Positions 1-6,999 of a stretch of 14,770 bases of DNA are shown piece by piece. Where the stretch lies: positions 1 to 14,770 of the forward strand of contig JABDFB010000053.1 in NCBI GenBank assembly GCA_013286765.1, given 5' to 3'. How positions within the stretch are numbered: position 1 is the first letter of the stretch; every line of letters begins with the position of its first letter. The notes below the pieces were generated by a model. The model was not told the DNA's origin. It did no database searches and was given only the letters and a program-made list of their open reading frames with translations. This DNA comes from Deltaproteobacteria bacterium. GTDB lineage: Bacteria; Bdellovibrionota; UBA1018. The translations under genes were made by a program, and so were the position numbers.

Positions 1-532
1 CGAGTGACTTATTCGCGTCATCGTACTGGCGCTGGTATAAATCGAGATCGGAGTTGTATTTTTTTGGATTCCCATTTTCTTTGGTGGATTCTGCTGATTG
101 CAAGCCTTTTGTTGTTCTAACGTTAGCGTCGTAATCGAGGCGTTCTCTCTCGTACGTCGAAATCTTCTGATCCAAGTCAATCATGTCTTTTTCCAATTTC
201 TTAAGTTCTGCATTCTTGAATTCAGGTACGAGCATATTTTGCCCTGCAGCTCGCAGGTTAATGATGGTGTGTCCGTCGCTATTGCAATCAGTCTTCGATT
301 CACTGGCGGTCACGCCTCTACGTTGTCTCGTAGTAGGTAGGAGTGGACCCGACTCTTCGTCGTGATCTGTCGTTGAAATAGATGTCATTTCGGTTTCTGA
401 TGGACCCTCTTGTTTACATTTGTTCCCTTTGCAATACTTTGAAAGTTTTGAAACCATCCCACCTGCAAACACATTGGAGGCGGTTAGGGTAACGATACAA
501 AATACGCCAACAACAAATACCGATTTTTTCAT
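1..532 (-). CDS. Secreted coiled-coil protein, partial (C-terminus beyond left edge)
   Basis: An open frame runs from ATG at 532 down to base 1 with no stop, giving 177 residues of an incomplete protein. It begins MKKSVFVVGVF and has a classical Sec signal peptide: two lysines, a hydrophobic stretch and a predicted cleavage after SNVFA at about residue 23. The mature start has a Cys pair (YCKGNKCK, about 33-39), then a low-complexity acidic/Ser/Thr stretch and a basic patch TTRQRRG. From about residue 105 on it is charged and heptad-like (ELKKLEKDMIDLDQKI), so probably coiled coil. The family is not recognised. It shares the style of the four exported paralogs at 8651-13937 (signal peptide ending in A-G, Cys pair, coiled coil), but I see none of their core motifs in the visible part. 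It lies 86 bp downstream of the ATPase on the same strand. No strong ribosome-binding site is visible. Confidence 0.75.
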   Translation of the reverse strand, partial: MKKSVFVVGVFCIVTLTASNVFAGGMVSKLSKYCKGNKCKQEGPSETEMTSISTTDHDEESGPLLPTTRQRRGVTASESKTDCNSDGHTIINLRAAGQNMLVPEFKNAELKKLEKDMIDLDQKISTYERERLDYDANVRTTKGLQSAESTKENGNPKKYNSDLDLYQRQYDDANKSL

Positions 533-558
533 ATGACGAGATTTGTAACATGGAATCT

Positions 559-588
559 ATTATTGAAATAAATAAAACGGAATATCAA
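559..588 (-). promoter_or_regulatory. Candidate sigma70-type promoter for the left-edge secreted protein
   Basis: On the minus strand a TTGATA box (588-583) is followed after 18 bp by AATAAT (564-559). This would start transcription about 20 nt before the ATG at 532. The boxes match the consensus moderately. The surrounding sequence is very AT-rich, so a chance match is possible. Confidence 0.35.
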
Positions 589-618
589 TTTGGATAGTTA
601 ACTTTAAATTCATTAAAT

Positions 619-1959
619 TTAGTGCGGCCGTTTGTTTAATATCGGGTCTAATAGTCTCGGAATTTCCCCTATTAGGTATAAGGGCACGGACAGGAGCTTA
701 CCGTCTAAAGACAAAGGGGCAGAGGATATCTTAATTCCTATCGTGGATTTCTTTTCTTCCATGAAGAGTTGGAGGGATTTCAATCTCCCTAGTGCTCCTG
801 CCTTTACTTCAATTGGTATACTTCTATCTCGAATTTGAAATAGATAGTCTACTTCAGCTTGGCTGGTTTTTTGCTCTCGTTTCCAGAAGTACAAATGAGG
901 TATTTCATAGCAGTCTTGATAGGCCATCAATTCCTGTCCGACAATTTGTTCGGCCAGTGATCCGGCCCGAATTTGGAGGATGTCCTGTTCCCAAACGCTT
1001 TGAATATCGACTCGTCCTGCAGTTTGTAAGAGTCCGATATCTAGCAATAAGATTTTGAATTTTCGATCATCGATTTGTGCCTGGAGCGGGATACCCGAAG
1101 CATTGGTTTCGTGAACGTAATACAAAAGCCCTGCCCAAACGAGTTGCTGCAGAGCTGTCTTGAGATCTCGAGAGCGCGCTTCTGAGTCAATTTCTACATA
1201 TTTAAAATGTTGGGCGACGACAGCCGGTGCTTTTTCAAAAAATTTTTGTAGATACTTAAATTGAGCTTTTGTGGCGTATTTTCCAAAATCGCTTTGATAG
1301 GTCTGTAATAATACTTGATGAGTACGTTGTGCAGTTAGAAAACTTCTTTGCTCCAAATAAGCCTTTACTGCTGCGGGCATGCCACCTACCAACATATATT
1401 GTCTAAATAGACTCAGTAGGTGCCGATGAATAGAATCGCCAATCTTATCCTTTGCCTCGACTTGAGAAAGATAGTCGAGGCTCTTTGTTTCGTCTAGCGC
1501 GGTCAGAAATTCGTGGAATGATAGAGGCTTCAAATAGAGGAACTGGATCCTTCCTACTGGGAATGAGAATTCTTCTTCATGAATAACGAATTCTAAAAGA
1601 GATCCTGCAGCGATGACGTGCAATTCCGGCATTTTCTCTTTGAAATAGCGAAGAGATAAGAGAGCTTGTGGGCATTCCTGGATCTCGTCCAAAAACAGAA
1701 GTGTCTTTCCTGCTTGTATCGTCTTATTGGCCAAAATTTCGATGGCCGGAATGATTTTGGCCGGGTCTAGTGTGGCAAAACATTCCCTAAAAGCCGGCTC
1801 GAACTCAAAGTTTATCGTAACCAGAGACTCAAAATGGTTTTTTCCGAAGGCCTCGACCAAGAAGCTCTTGCCAACCTGCCTCGCGCCTCGAAGAATAAGA
1901 GGCAGTTTGTCGGGTCTATTTTTCCAGATAATGAGCTCTTTTTCTAAGTGCCTACGCAT
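619..1959 (-). CDS. AAA_14/DUF4143-type ATP-binding protein
   Basis: 446-aa cytoplasmic P-loop ATPase. A Walker A motif GARQVGKS lies at residues 25-32, a Walker B LLFLDEIQ at about 87-94, and a sensor-like GSLLEF at about 119-124. The C-terminal half matches the DUF4143 pattern. It ends with a PD-(D/E)xK-like signature, EVDYLF (D371) then IPIEVKAG (E384-x-K386), the usual end of this family; the length is also typical. Members are widespread, often mobile or accessory genes of unclear function. Some are proposed to be DNA-binding or toxin-antitoxin-like, but no biochemical role can be assigned here. The start at 1959 is supported by AGAGG about 4 nt upstream. The upstream region carries three phased palindromes (1971-2061), suggesting tight control or autoregulation. 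No partner gene is adjacent. Confidence 0.9.
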   Translation of the reverse strand: MRRHLEKELIIWKNRPDKLPLILRGARQVGKSFLVEAFGKNHFESLVTINFEFEPAFRECFATLDPAKIIPAIEILANKTIQAGKTLLFLDEIQECPQALLSLRYFKEKMPELHVIAAGSLLEFVIHEEEFSFPVGRIQFLYLKPLSFHEFLTALDETKSLDYLSQVEAKDKIGDSIHRHLLSLFRQYMLVGGMPAAVKAYLEQRSFLTAQRTHQVLLQTYQSDFGKYATKAQFKYLQKFFEKAPAVVAQHFKYVEIDSEARSRDLKTALQQLVWAGLLYYVHETNASGIPLQAQIDDRKFKILLLDIGLLQTAGRVDIQSVWEQDILQIRAGSLAEQIVGQELMAYQDCYEIPHLYFWKREQKTSQAEVDYLFQIRDRSIPIEVKAGALGRLKSLQLFMEEKKSTIGIKISSAPLSLDGKLLSVPLYLIGEIPRLLDPILNKRPH

Positions 1960-1970
1960 ATACCTCTTAT

Positions 1971-2061
1971 TATAGCCAAATTTTAGTTATTTTAACACTG
2001 TGTTATAGCCAAAATTTGGCTTTTTTTATGGGTTATAATAGCCATATTGTGGCTATTATAA
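1971..2061. promoter_or_regulatory. Three phased palindromes upstream of the ATPase gene (putative operator array)
   Basis: Three related palindromes lie between the ATPase (minus) and the chitinase (plus). Site 1 (1971-1990) is imperfect: AGCCAAA, T, TTTAGTT. Site 2 (2007-2021) is perfect: AGCCAAA, A, TTTGGCT. Site 3 (2033-2061) has perfect 12-bp arms, TTATAATAGCCA and TGGCTATTATAA, around a 5-bp centre. Their centres are 1981, 2014 and 2047, exactly 33 bp apart, about three helical turns, so all sites would face the same side of the DNA. Site 3 contains TATAAT on both strands, and site 1 contains TATAAT on the minus strand just before the ATPase start, so a bound regulator would cover possible -10 boxes. 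A further 13-bp palindrome, TAACAC-T-GTGTTA (1993-2005), sits between sites 1 and 2. The array could also be read as a diverged 33-bp tandem repeat. Confidence 0.7.
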
Positions 2062-2089
2062 GGGGATATGCGGACGCCGACTAAATGAC

Positions 2090-2118
2090 TTGATGTATTA
2101 ACTAAAATCATATATAAA
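2090..2118 (+). promoter_or_regulatory. Candidate promoter of the chitinase gene
   Basis: TTGATG (2090-2095) is followed after 17 bp by TATAAA (2113-2118), about 46 bp before the ATG at 2164. Spacing is ideal and both boxes are near consensus. A GGGGA element (2156-2160) just before the ATG could act as a close ribosome-binding site. Confidence 0.4.
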
Positions 2119-2163
2119 TGGTCAACTATTATCCAGGCTATTGGCCAGGTTATTGGGGGATAC

Positions 2164-3888
2164 ATGACCTTTAGAATCAAATCTTTCCTTTTTCTAGTCT
2201 TACAACGAGTTGTTTTTGTATTTACGGTAGCTTCTACGGCTTTCGCCGCTCTCATCACTACCGTAACGCCGACACTGACAGCTTTCGCGGTATCATCTTC
2301 AACTGACCCTTTTATAATGGGTTATTGGGAAAACTGGGCGCAATATGGTGGCTATCCGATGCCGAATAATGCCGCTGGGCAATCTAACTCCAAACTGTCA
2401 GCGCAAATGACCGGATTGACAGCGATAGCTTATGCCTTTGTCGAAGTGGCCGATGATGGAACGATTCAGTTTTTTGATGCATGGAGTGACTTGAGCCCCA
2501 AGAATACTCAAGACCAGAAATTTTGTTCGCAGTTTCCGAAGGCTTGTCCCAGGTTTCCGAATAGTGCGAATTTCGGAAATTTTGCTGCTTTCGCGAGAGC
2601 TCCGGTGAAACATCGATTTGTTTCAGTCGGTGGGGCAGGGCACGATGGCAGTTTTCAAAGTGCATTTAATAATGCCGACAGCATCAATCGTTTTGTGACT
2701 TCTCTAAAAGCACTTGTGGATACCTACGGGATCGATGGTATCGATCTAGACTATGAACCAGTGGGCGGAATTCCTGACGTATACGTCCAATCTTTTATGA
2801 ATCTTGTAGCAAAAATGCGACAAGCAATGCCGCAAGTTCTCATTTCTTATACTACTGGTGCAGATCAGTACGGCTATATTCGATTGGGGCAGGCAAACTG
2901 GCAGAAGCTTTCCGCTAGTGTGAACTACATCCAAATCATGGGCTACGACATACACGGAGCATATGAAACAGGAAATCCTTATACGAATCTCCACTCGCCT
3001 TTGTTTGATGCTCCGTCACAGTATAGTGATGACAATGCTATTACCACCCTTCTAGGTCTTGGGGTTCCGAGCTCAAAAGTGATTTTGGGAATGCCGTTTT
3101 ATGGACGAGGAGAAGGAGGCGTCAATGCTTCTGGCCTGGGTCAAAAATTTAATCAATCATTTAGGGGTGATTTGGACGACGCAAAATGTAGTCTCACATT
3201 AGGCGCTTGGAATGTTTGTACCGGAATGATTACGTATCAGGCACTTGTCGATCGTGGGTATAAATCTCAACCGGTTTCTGTGAACGGAAACATGTCAGGT
3301 GTTTTCACCTACGACAGCAGTCAGAAAGTATTTATCTCTTACGAAGATCCAAGTTCGGTTACCGTTAAATCTCAATACGCTATAAACAAAAAACTAGGCG
3401 GTGTAATGTTCTGGGCGTTACGCCATGATACACCAGTGGACAACTCTGCATCGCTTTTGCTCGCGGTGGACAAAGCTTTCGGTATTACCCCGAATTCTGG
3501 TGGATCGAATCCCCCAAGCCCACCAACCCCTCCGGGAGGACCTTCAGCAGGCAGTGTTACTTTTGTAAATAATAATTTTTCGGCGCTGGGCACCAATGAT
3601 TCCATTGGTATTATCGTCGTTGAAGAGAGTACTGGTGCTTGGGTTCAAACGGGTCTTATCTTGGCGCCTCCAGGAAGAAATTCCGTTACGAAAGCAAAAG
3701 AAGCTTTTGGGCCCTACGCAGGAAAGCTGGATTTTTATACTGTGAATTTAACAAAAAATTCGCAGCCTCAGTGGCCTCGAGATTACCGGTTGTGTACTGA
3801 AACAGCTAGTTATTCGCAAGCCGGTGCACCTATGACAGTTTACACTTGGAATAATGGGTCCCAAACAGACTGTTCTATCGGGCAATAA
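2164..3888 (+). CDS. Secreted glycoside hydrolase family 18 chitinase with C-terminal accessory domain
   Basis: 574 aa. The N-terminal hydrophobic signal region may be cleaved near residue 28 (STAFA) or 42 (LTAFA). The GH18 barrel runs from about residue 50 (FIMGYWENWAQYG) to about 435. It holds the catalytic DxxDxDxE motif, DGIDLDYE, with the proton donor E198, plus a substrate-side MGYD (Y261, D262) and GVMFWALRHD near the end of the barrel. GH18 enzymes hydrolyse beta-1,4 bonds of chitin by substrate-assisted catalysis. A Gly/Pro/Ser linker (about 444-463, NPPSPPTPPGGP) leads to a domain of about 110 residues with two Cys near its end. I do not recognise this domain; a carbohydrate-binding role is plausible from its position only. 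The protein is probably exported to degrade external chitin. Its stop lies 7 bp from the convergent oxidoreductase. Confidence 0.93.
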   Translation: MTFRIKSFLFLVLQRVVFVFTVASTAFAALITTVTPTLTAFAVSSSTDPFIMGYWENWAQYGGYPMPNNAAGQSNSKLSAQMTGLTAIAYAFVEVADDGTIQFFDAWSDLSPKNTQDQKFCSQFPKACPRFPNSANFGNFAAFARAPVKHRFVSVGGAGHDGSFQSAFNNADSINRFVTSLKALVDTYGIDGIDLDYEPVGGIPDVYVQSFMNLVAKMRQAMPQVLISYTTGADQYGYIRLGQANWQKLSASVNYIQIMGYDIHGAYETGNPYTNLHSPLFDAPSQYSDDNAITTLLGLGVPSSKVILGMPFYGRGEGGVNASGLGQKFNQSFRGDLDDAKCSLTLGAWNVCTGMITYQALVDRGYKSQPVSVNGNMSGVFTYDSSQKVFISYEDPSSVTVKSQYAINKKLGGVMFWALRHDTPVDNSASLLLAVDKAFGITPNSGGSNPPSPPTPPGGPSAGSVTFVNNNFSALGTNDSIGIIVVEESTGAWVQTGLILAPPGRNSVTKAKEAFGPYAGKLDFYTVNLTKNSQPQWPRDYRLCTETASYSQAGAPMTVYTWNNGSQTDCSIGQ

Positions 3889-3895
3889 TTTACTT

Positions 3896-5494
3896 CTATT
3901 TTGCCGGAATTTTACTCATGGCTCTCTCGGTCATCGCGGTAATCGTCAAACTAGGATTAACGCCCAGATTTGCGGGAATAACGGATCCGTCGCAAACGTA
4001 AAGCCCGGGATAGCCGAAGACTTGGTGATTTTTGTCAATAACGCCCGTTTCGGGAGAAGCGCCAACTCCGCAGCCGCCCAAGATATGAGCCGTCATAGGA
4101 ATATTTAAGACCACTTCGTTTACAGAGCTTTGTGGGATGCCGCCCACTTTCTTGGCAAATGCTCGGCCGACTTCATTAGCAATCGGAATAAAATCGGGAG
4201 CTTTCGTGGCGCCTTCTTCTACATCAGTTACCAGTCTCTTTCTAAACAATGTAAATAAACTTCTCCCAAGCCGAAATCGTATCCGATTATCCAAATTCTG
4301 CATTACCAGTAGAATAATACTCGACTGAGCCCACTCCCGATTAAAGATCAGTCTGAGAGTCGTAAGAGGCCTCAGCAAGAGCAGAGCTAGAACTTTGAGC
4401 GGGCGCATCCAAAAAATTCCGCCATCAACCATTGGGGCCGCGAGCAAGCGCATGAAGCCAGAGCCTTTCGGATACCTCACCGGCTCAATACTGGTATTTT
4501 TGTCGGCATCAAAAATGGATGTAATTGCGATGCCCTCACTATAGTCATGTTTTTTATTTGGCCAGAGTTCTGTAACTCCGACGATGGCTTCACTATTCGT
4601 TCTCACGTCATGGCCGAGACGCTCTGAGATTTTGGGTAAAGTTCGAGTGACGGTTTTACACTTAAACATCAACTCCATGGTCCCCAACACGCCGCCTGAC
4701 AACACAACATTCTTCGCTCGTATTACTTTTCGGTCTTTGAAAAACCAATTCATCGAGCTGATTGTCTCCAATTCAAAGCCACGATCTTTTGTATTCTCTC
4801 CGATCGGTCTTAAATCAGAGACTTTTCTCTCTGCGATGACCTTGACCCCCCTTTTCTCGGCCAAATAGAGATAGTTTTTCACCAGCGTATTTTTGGCATT
4901 GTGCCGACACCCGATCATACAGCCGCCACAATAAATACATCCCTGGCGTTTGGGGCCTTCACCGTTAAAAAAGGGGTCATCCACCAGTTTTCCCGGTTCG
5001 CCAAAAAAAATTCCTACATCTGTAAATCGAAAAGTATCGCCTTTTCCCATGTCCTTTGCGCATTCGAGCAGAAGGTCGTCGGCAGAAGTTCTTTTCGGAT
5101 TCCTCGTTACTCCGAGCATTTTCTTTGCTGTCGCGTAGTGCGGTTCTAGTTCCGTACGCCAGTCGGCAATTTCGTTCCAAATTGGGGCTCGATAAAATTC
5201 ATCACTTGGCTGAAGCAAAGTATTTGCATACACCAAGCTGCCGCCGCCTACACCCGTACCTGACAATATCAATACATCTTTGAACAGGCTCATGTTCTGA
5301 ATGCCAAAGCACCGTAGAACGGGCAGCCAGAGGAATCTCTTTACGTTCCAATTGGTTTTAGGAAAATCGGAATCCTGGAAACGTTTTCCTTTTTCTATGA
5401 CACAAACTGAATAACCTTTTTCGGCGAGCCGCAATGCAGAGACGCTTCCGCCGAAGCCAGAACCAACAATAACGAAGTCATAGTCAAAAAACAT
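3896..5494 (-). CDS. GMC-type FAD oxidoreductase, cholesterol-oxidase-like
   Basis: 532 aa. An N-terminal FAD Rossmann motif, FVIVGSGFGGS (GxGxxG at 11-16), is followed by EKG at 34-36. GTGVGGGSLVYAN (about 79-91) is the second flavin-contact signature of the cholesterol oxidase/GMC group. The C-terminal catalytic pair is probably H470 (TAHILGG) and N513 (NLGVNPSLTITAMTERA). No signal peptide is seen, so the enzyme is probably cytoplasmic or loosely membrane-associated; it should oxidise an alcohol with FAD. The substrate cannot be read, and sterol, long-chain alcohol or other hydroxy compounds are all possible. A Cys cluster, GCIYCGGCMIGC (C186, C189, C192, C196), is seen in several distant members of this family. 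It converges on the chitinase (7 bp between stops) and is divergent from the DUF6941-like gene with only 37 bp between starts. Confidence 0.9.
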   Translation of the reverse strand: MFFDYDFVIVGSGFGGSVSALRLAEKGYSVCVIEKGKRFQDSDFPKTNWNVKRFLWLPVLRCFGIQNMSLFKDVLILSGTGVGGGSLVYANTLLQPSDEFYRAPIWNEIADWRTELEPHYATAKKMLGVTRNPKRTSADDLLLECAKDMGKGDTFRFTDVGIFFGEPGKLVDDPFFNGEGPKRQGCIYCGGCMIGCRHNAKNTLVKNYLYLAEKRGVKVIAERKVSDLRPIGENTKDRGFELETISSMNWFFKDRKVIRAKNVVLSGGVLGTMELMFKCKTVTRTLPKISERLGHDVRTNSEAIVGVTELWPNKKHDYSEGIAITSIFDADKNTSIEPVRYPKGSGFMRLLAAPMVDGGIFWMRPLKVLALLLLRPLTTLRLIFNREWAQSSIILLVMQNLDNRIRFRLGRSLFTLFRKRLVTDVEEGATKAPDFIPIANEVGRAFAKKVGGIPQSSVNEVVLNIPMTAHILGGCGVGASPETGVIDKNHQVFGYPGLYVCDGSVIPANLGVNPSLTITAMTERAMSKIPAK

Positions 5495-5531
5495 TTAGTA
5501 AAATGTTAACTCATGGTACCAAAGTATACAA

Positions 5532-5987
5532 ATGAGTTTGAGGATACATTTTGCAAGCTTGTCCATCGGTGCTTCTGTCGATCAACAGACTGGGAACTTG
5601 TCCGTCTTTGATGTAGTTGAAGACATCAAAGTCCCACAACTCCCTGTTCATCTTCCGTCACTTGTAATTTCTCTGGCGCTCGAAAAAACTGAGTCGCCCG
5701 AATTCGACGGAAAAATGATGATCCATCTCTTAACACCGGATGGCAGCCAGCAAATGGTAGGTAGCGGGGAGATGCGCATTCCGCGCGATCAAAAGCGAAT
5801 GAAAGCGGTGTTTCGGTTTTCAGGATTCCCGATTAATGTCGTTGGTACTCACCGCTTTGTACTTTCGTGCATGAAACAAACGGGTGGCAAGATCGCCGAA
5901 TCGATCTTAGACTTTGACGTGTCGCAGGCAACAGCTGGAGCAAGTCAAAATATCCACTCCTCTGAGAAACCGCCCCTTGCACACTAA
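5532..5987 (+). CDS. Small DUF6941-like protein
   Basis: 151-aa soluble protein with no signal peptide or membrane segment. The opening pattern, ASVDQQTGNLSVFDVVEDIKVPQLP (residues 14-38), then an alternating hydrophobic stretch and PDGS, fits the DUF6941 type of small beta-rich proteins that begin with a VDxxTGxLS-like block. I assign this from memory of the pattern only. The function is unknown. The Ser/Gln-rich tail (from about 130) looks disordered. The start at 5532 leaves only 37 bp to the divergent oxidoreductase start, so the two promoters must overlap each other or the opposing coding sequence. No ribosome-binding site is obvious. A hairpin follows the stop. Confidence 0.7.
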   Translation: MSLRIHFASLSIGASVDQQTGNLSVFDVVEDIKVPQLPVHLPSLVISLALEKTESPEFDGKMMIHLLTPDGSQQMVGSGEMRIPRDQKRMKAVFRFSGFPINVVGTHRFVLSCMKQTGGKIAESILDFDVSQATAGASQNIHSSEKPPLAH

Positions 5988-6003
5988 TAAAAATACGTAC
6001 ATG

Positions 6004-6026
6004 AGTTGCCGCAGGCAACTTTGATT
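6004..6026 (+). terminator. Candidate terminator hairpin after the DUF6941-like gene
   Basis: A perfect 7-bp stem (AGTTGCC 6004-6010, GGCAACT 6014-6020) with a 3-nt loop starts 17 nt after the stop and is followed by a weak T-rich tract (TTGATTG). On the opposite strand the hairpin is followed by an A/T tract, so weak bidirectional action is possible. The T tract is poor, hence the modest confidence. Confidence 0.45.
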
Positions 6027-6045
6027 GTGCCAATTGTATAGTATA

Positions 6046-6161
6046 TCGGCTGGAGGTCCCCTAAATGTTTCGGCGAAGCGTTGCATTCCCGGAGGGGACG
6101 AAATGCACCAGCCCATGGATGGGCGTGCTGAGCCCGAAACATTTAGGGGACCTCCAGCCGA
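6046..6161. repeat. 116-bp palindromic element: perfect 28-bp inverted repeat around a 60-nt structured centre
   Basis: The arms 6046-6073 and 6134-6161 are exact reverse complements over 28 bp. The 60-nt centre (6074-6133) contains further pairing: TGCATT (6082-6087) with AATGCA (6102-6107), and GCCCAT (6111-6116) with ATGGGC (6119-6124). The element lies between the convergent 3' ends of the DUF6941-like gene and the beta-barrel gene. It is flanked by imperfect 10-bp direct repeats, GTATAGTATA (6036-6045) and GTACATTATA (6162-6171), matching at 8 of 10 positions. It could be a miniature inverted-repeat element, a REP-like extragenic palindrome, a strong bidirectional transcription stop, or a structured RNA. 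No second copy is seen in this window. Confidence 0.75.
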
Positions 6162-6166
6162 GTACA

Positions 6167-6889
6167 TTATAGATCAAAACTAGCGCCGCCGGAGATGATC
6201 GGCAGCACTTTTAGCGTCGTTGCGTTCGGATAATAGTGTACGCCAAGCCTAAAGCCTCTCCAATGGTGGCTGATACCGAATCCGATAAGTTTGAACGTCG
6301 TATTATAAGTCACACCAGCCGACAAGACGTTTCCGGGACGGTCCTTTTGTGGGTTGTATGCCCAGGAAACATCTGATTCCATTTGTGCGCCCTGAATGTA
6401 CCCGGCGGTCTCTATCCCTTCGTTTGTTATATTCCGATTGGGGTAGAAGAGATTTCCTCCAACAAACAAAGCAATTTGTGGAATCACTTCGACACCTACG
6501 ACTGCACCAGGCATTAAAGAACTGATGGCGATGGAAGGATTCGCGCTCGATACGTCGTGGAGGTTGACGTATTGGTAACCAAGATAGACGGCACTAGCAA
6601 TTCCCGGAAAGTTTAGAAGGGCGAATTTTGCCTGAACATTATAAATTCGATAAAAATCGGCGACCAAGTTAGTGTTAGCTTCCAAAAAATCCGTTACTCC
6701 GACGCCCGACGTCGTTCCAATAATGACACGACCTGGGGGCAAGGTAAACGGAATCGGCAAGAGATGGGTATAAGACAACAGTGGGTTTTCGGCGATTGTA
6801 GTCGCATGAAGTGGCGTAGGCGCGGAAATGCAAAACGCAGTGTTTAGCGCTAACAAGAAAGAGAAAGTTCCTTTTGTTTTTTTTTGCAA
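6167..6889 (-). CDS. Predicted outer-membrane beta-barrel protein (TTG start)
   Basis: 240 aa from a TTG at 6889. The ATG of the longer frame (7015) would add 42 residues without signal-peptide character and overlap the divergent thioesterase start. The TTG instead has a strong GGAGG 6 nt upstream (6900-6896) and gives a clean signal peptide, QKKTKGTFSFLLALNTAF..., with cleavage after PLHA at about residue 29. The mature part alternates hydrophobic and polar residues, with many Gly and aromatic residues (VYLGYQYVNL, FVGGNLFYPN, FRLGVHYYPN). It ends SGGASFDL, the style of an outer-membrane barrel. Known family not recognised. The recurrent Gly/Tyr strand pairs suggest about 8 to 10 strands. 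The palindromic element lies immediately after its stop. Confidence 0.72.
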   Translation of the reverse strand: MQKKTKGTFSFLLALNTAFCISAPTPLHATTIAENPLLSYTHLLPIPFTLPPGRVIIGTTSGVGVTDFLEANTNLVADFYRIYNVQAKFALLNFPGIASAVYLGYQYVNLHDVSSANPSIAISSLMPGAVVGVEVIPQIALFVGGNLFYPNRNITNEGIETAGYIQGAQMESDVSWAYNPQKDRPGNVLSAGVTYNTTFKLIGFGISHHWRGFRLGVHYYPNATTLKVLPIISGGASFDL

Positions 6890-6895
6890 TCGGTT

Positions 6896-6900
6896 CCTCC
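6896..6900 (-). promoter_or_regulatory. Ribosome-binding site that fixes the TTG start of the beta-barrel gene
   Basis: GGAGG on the minus strand with a 6-nt spacer to TTG at 6889. It is the only strong Shine-Dalgarno sequence near a possible start of this frame, and it places the signal peptide exactly at the N-terminus. Confidence 0.7.
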
Positions 6901-6999
6901 AGCGTTCCGAGTGATTTCGGAGTTCAGAGCTCGCAGCTTCGTGCAATCTCTGTGCGAAGATTTCTGTTTTACGTCCTGCCGTGATAAGAATTATTAGAT

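Noticed and set aside
98..365. Two short plus-strand frames at the left edge
   Set aside because: They are antisense to the secreted coiled-coil frame, which has a signal peptide and no stop over 177 codons.
6046..6161. Retron or CRISPR-like reading of the palindromic element
   Set aside because: No reverse transcriptase, Cas gene or repeated units nearby.
5907..6167. Minus-strand frame across the palindromic element
   Set aside because: It consists mainly of the inverted repeat and the end of the DUF6941-like gene read backwards; no coding signature.
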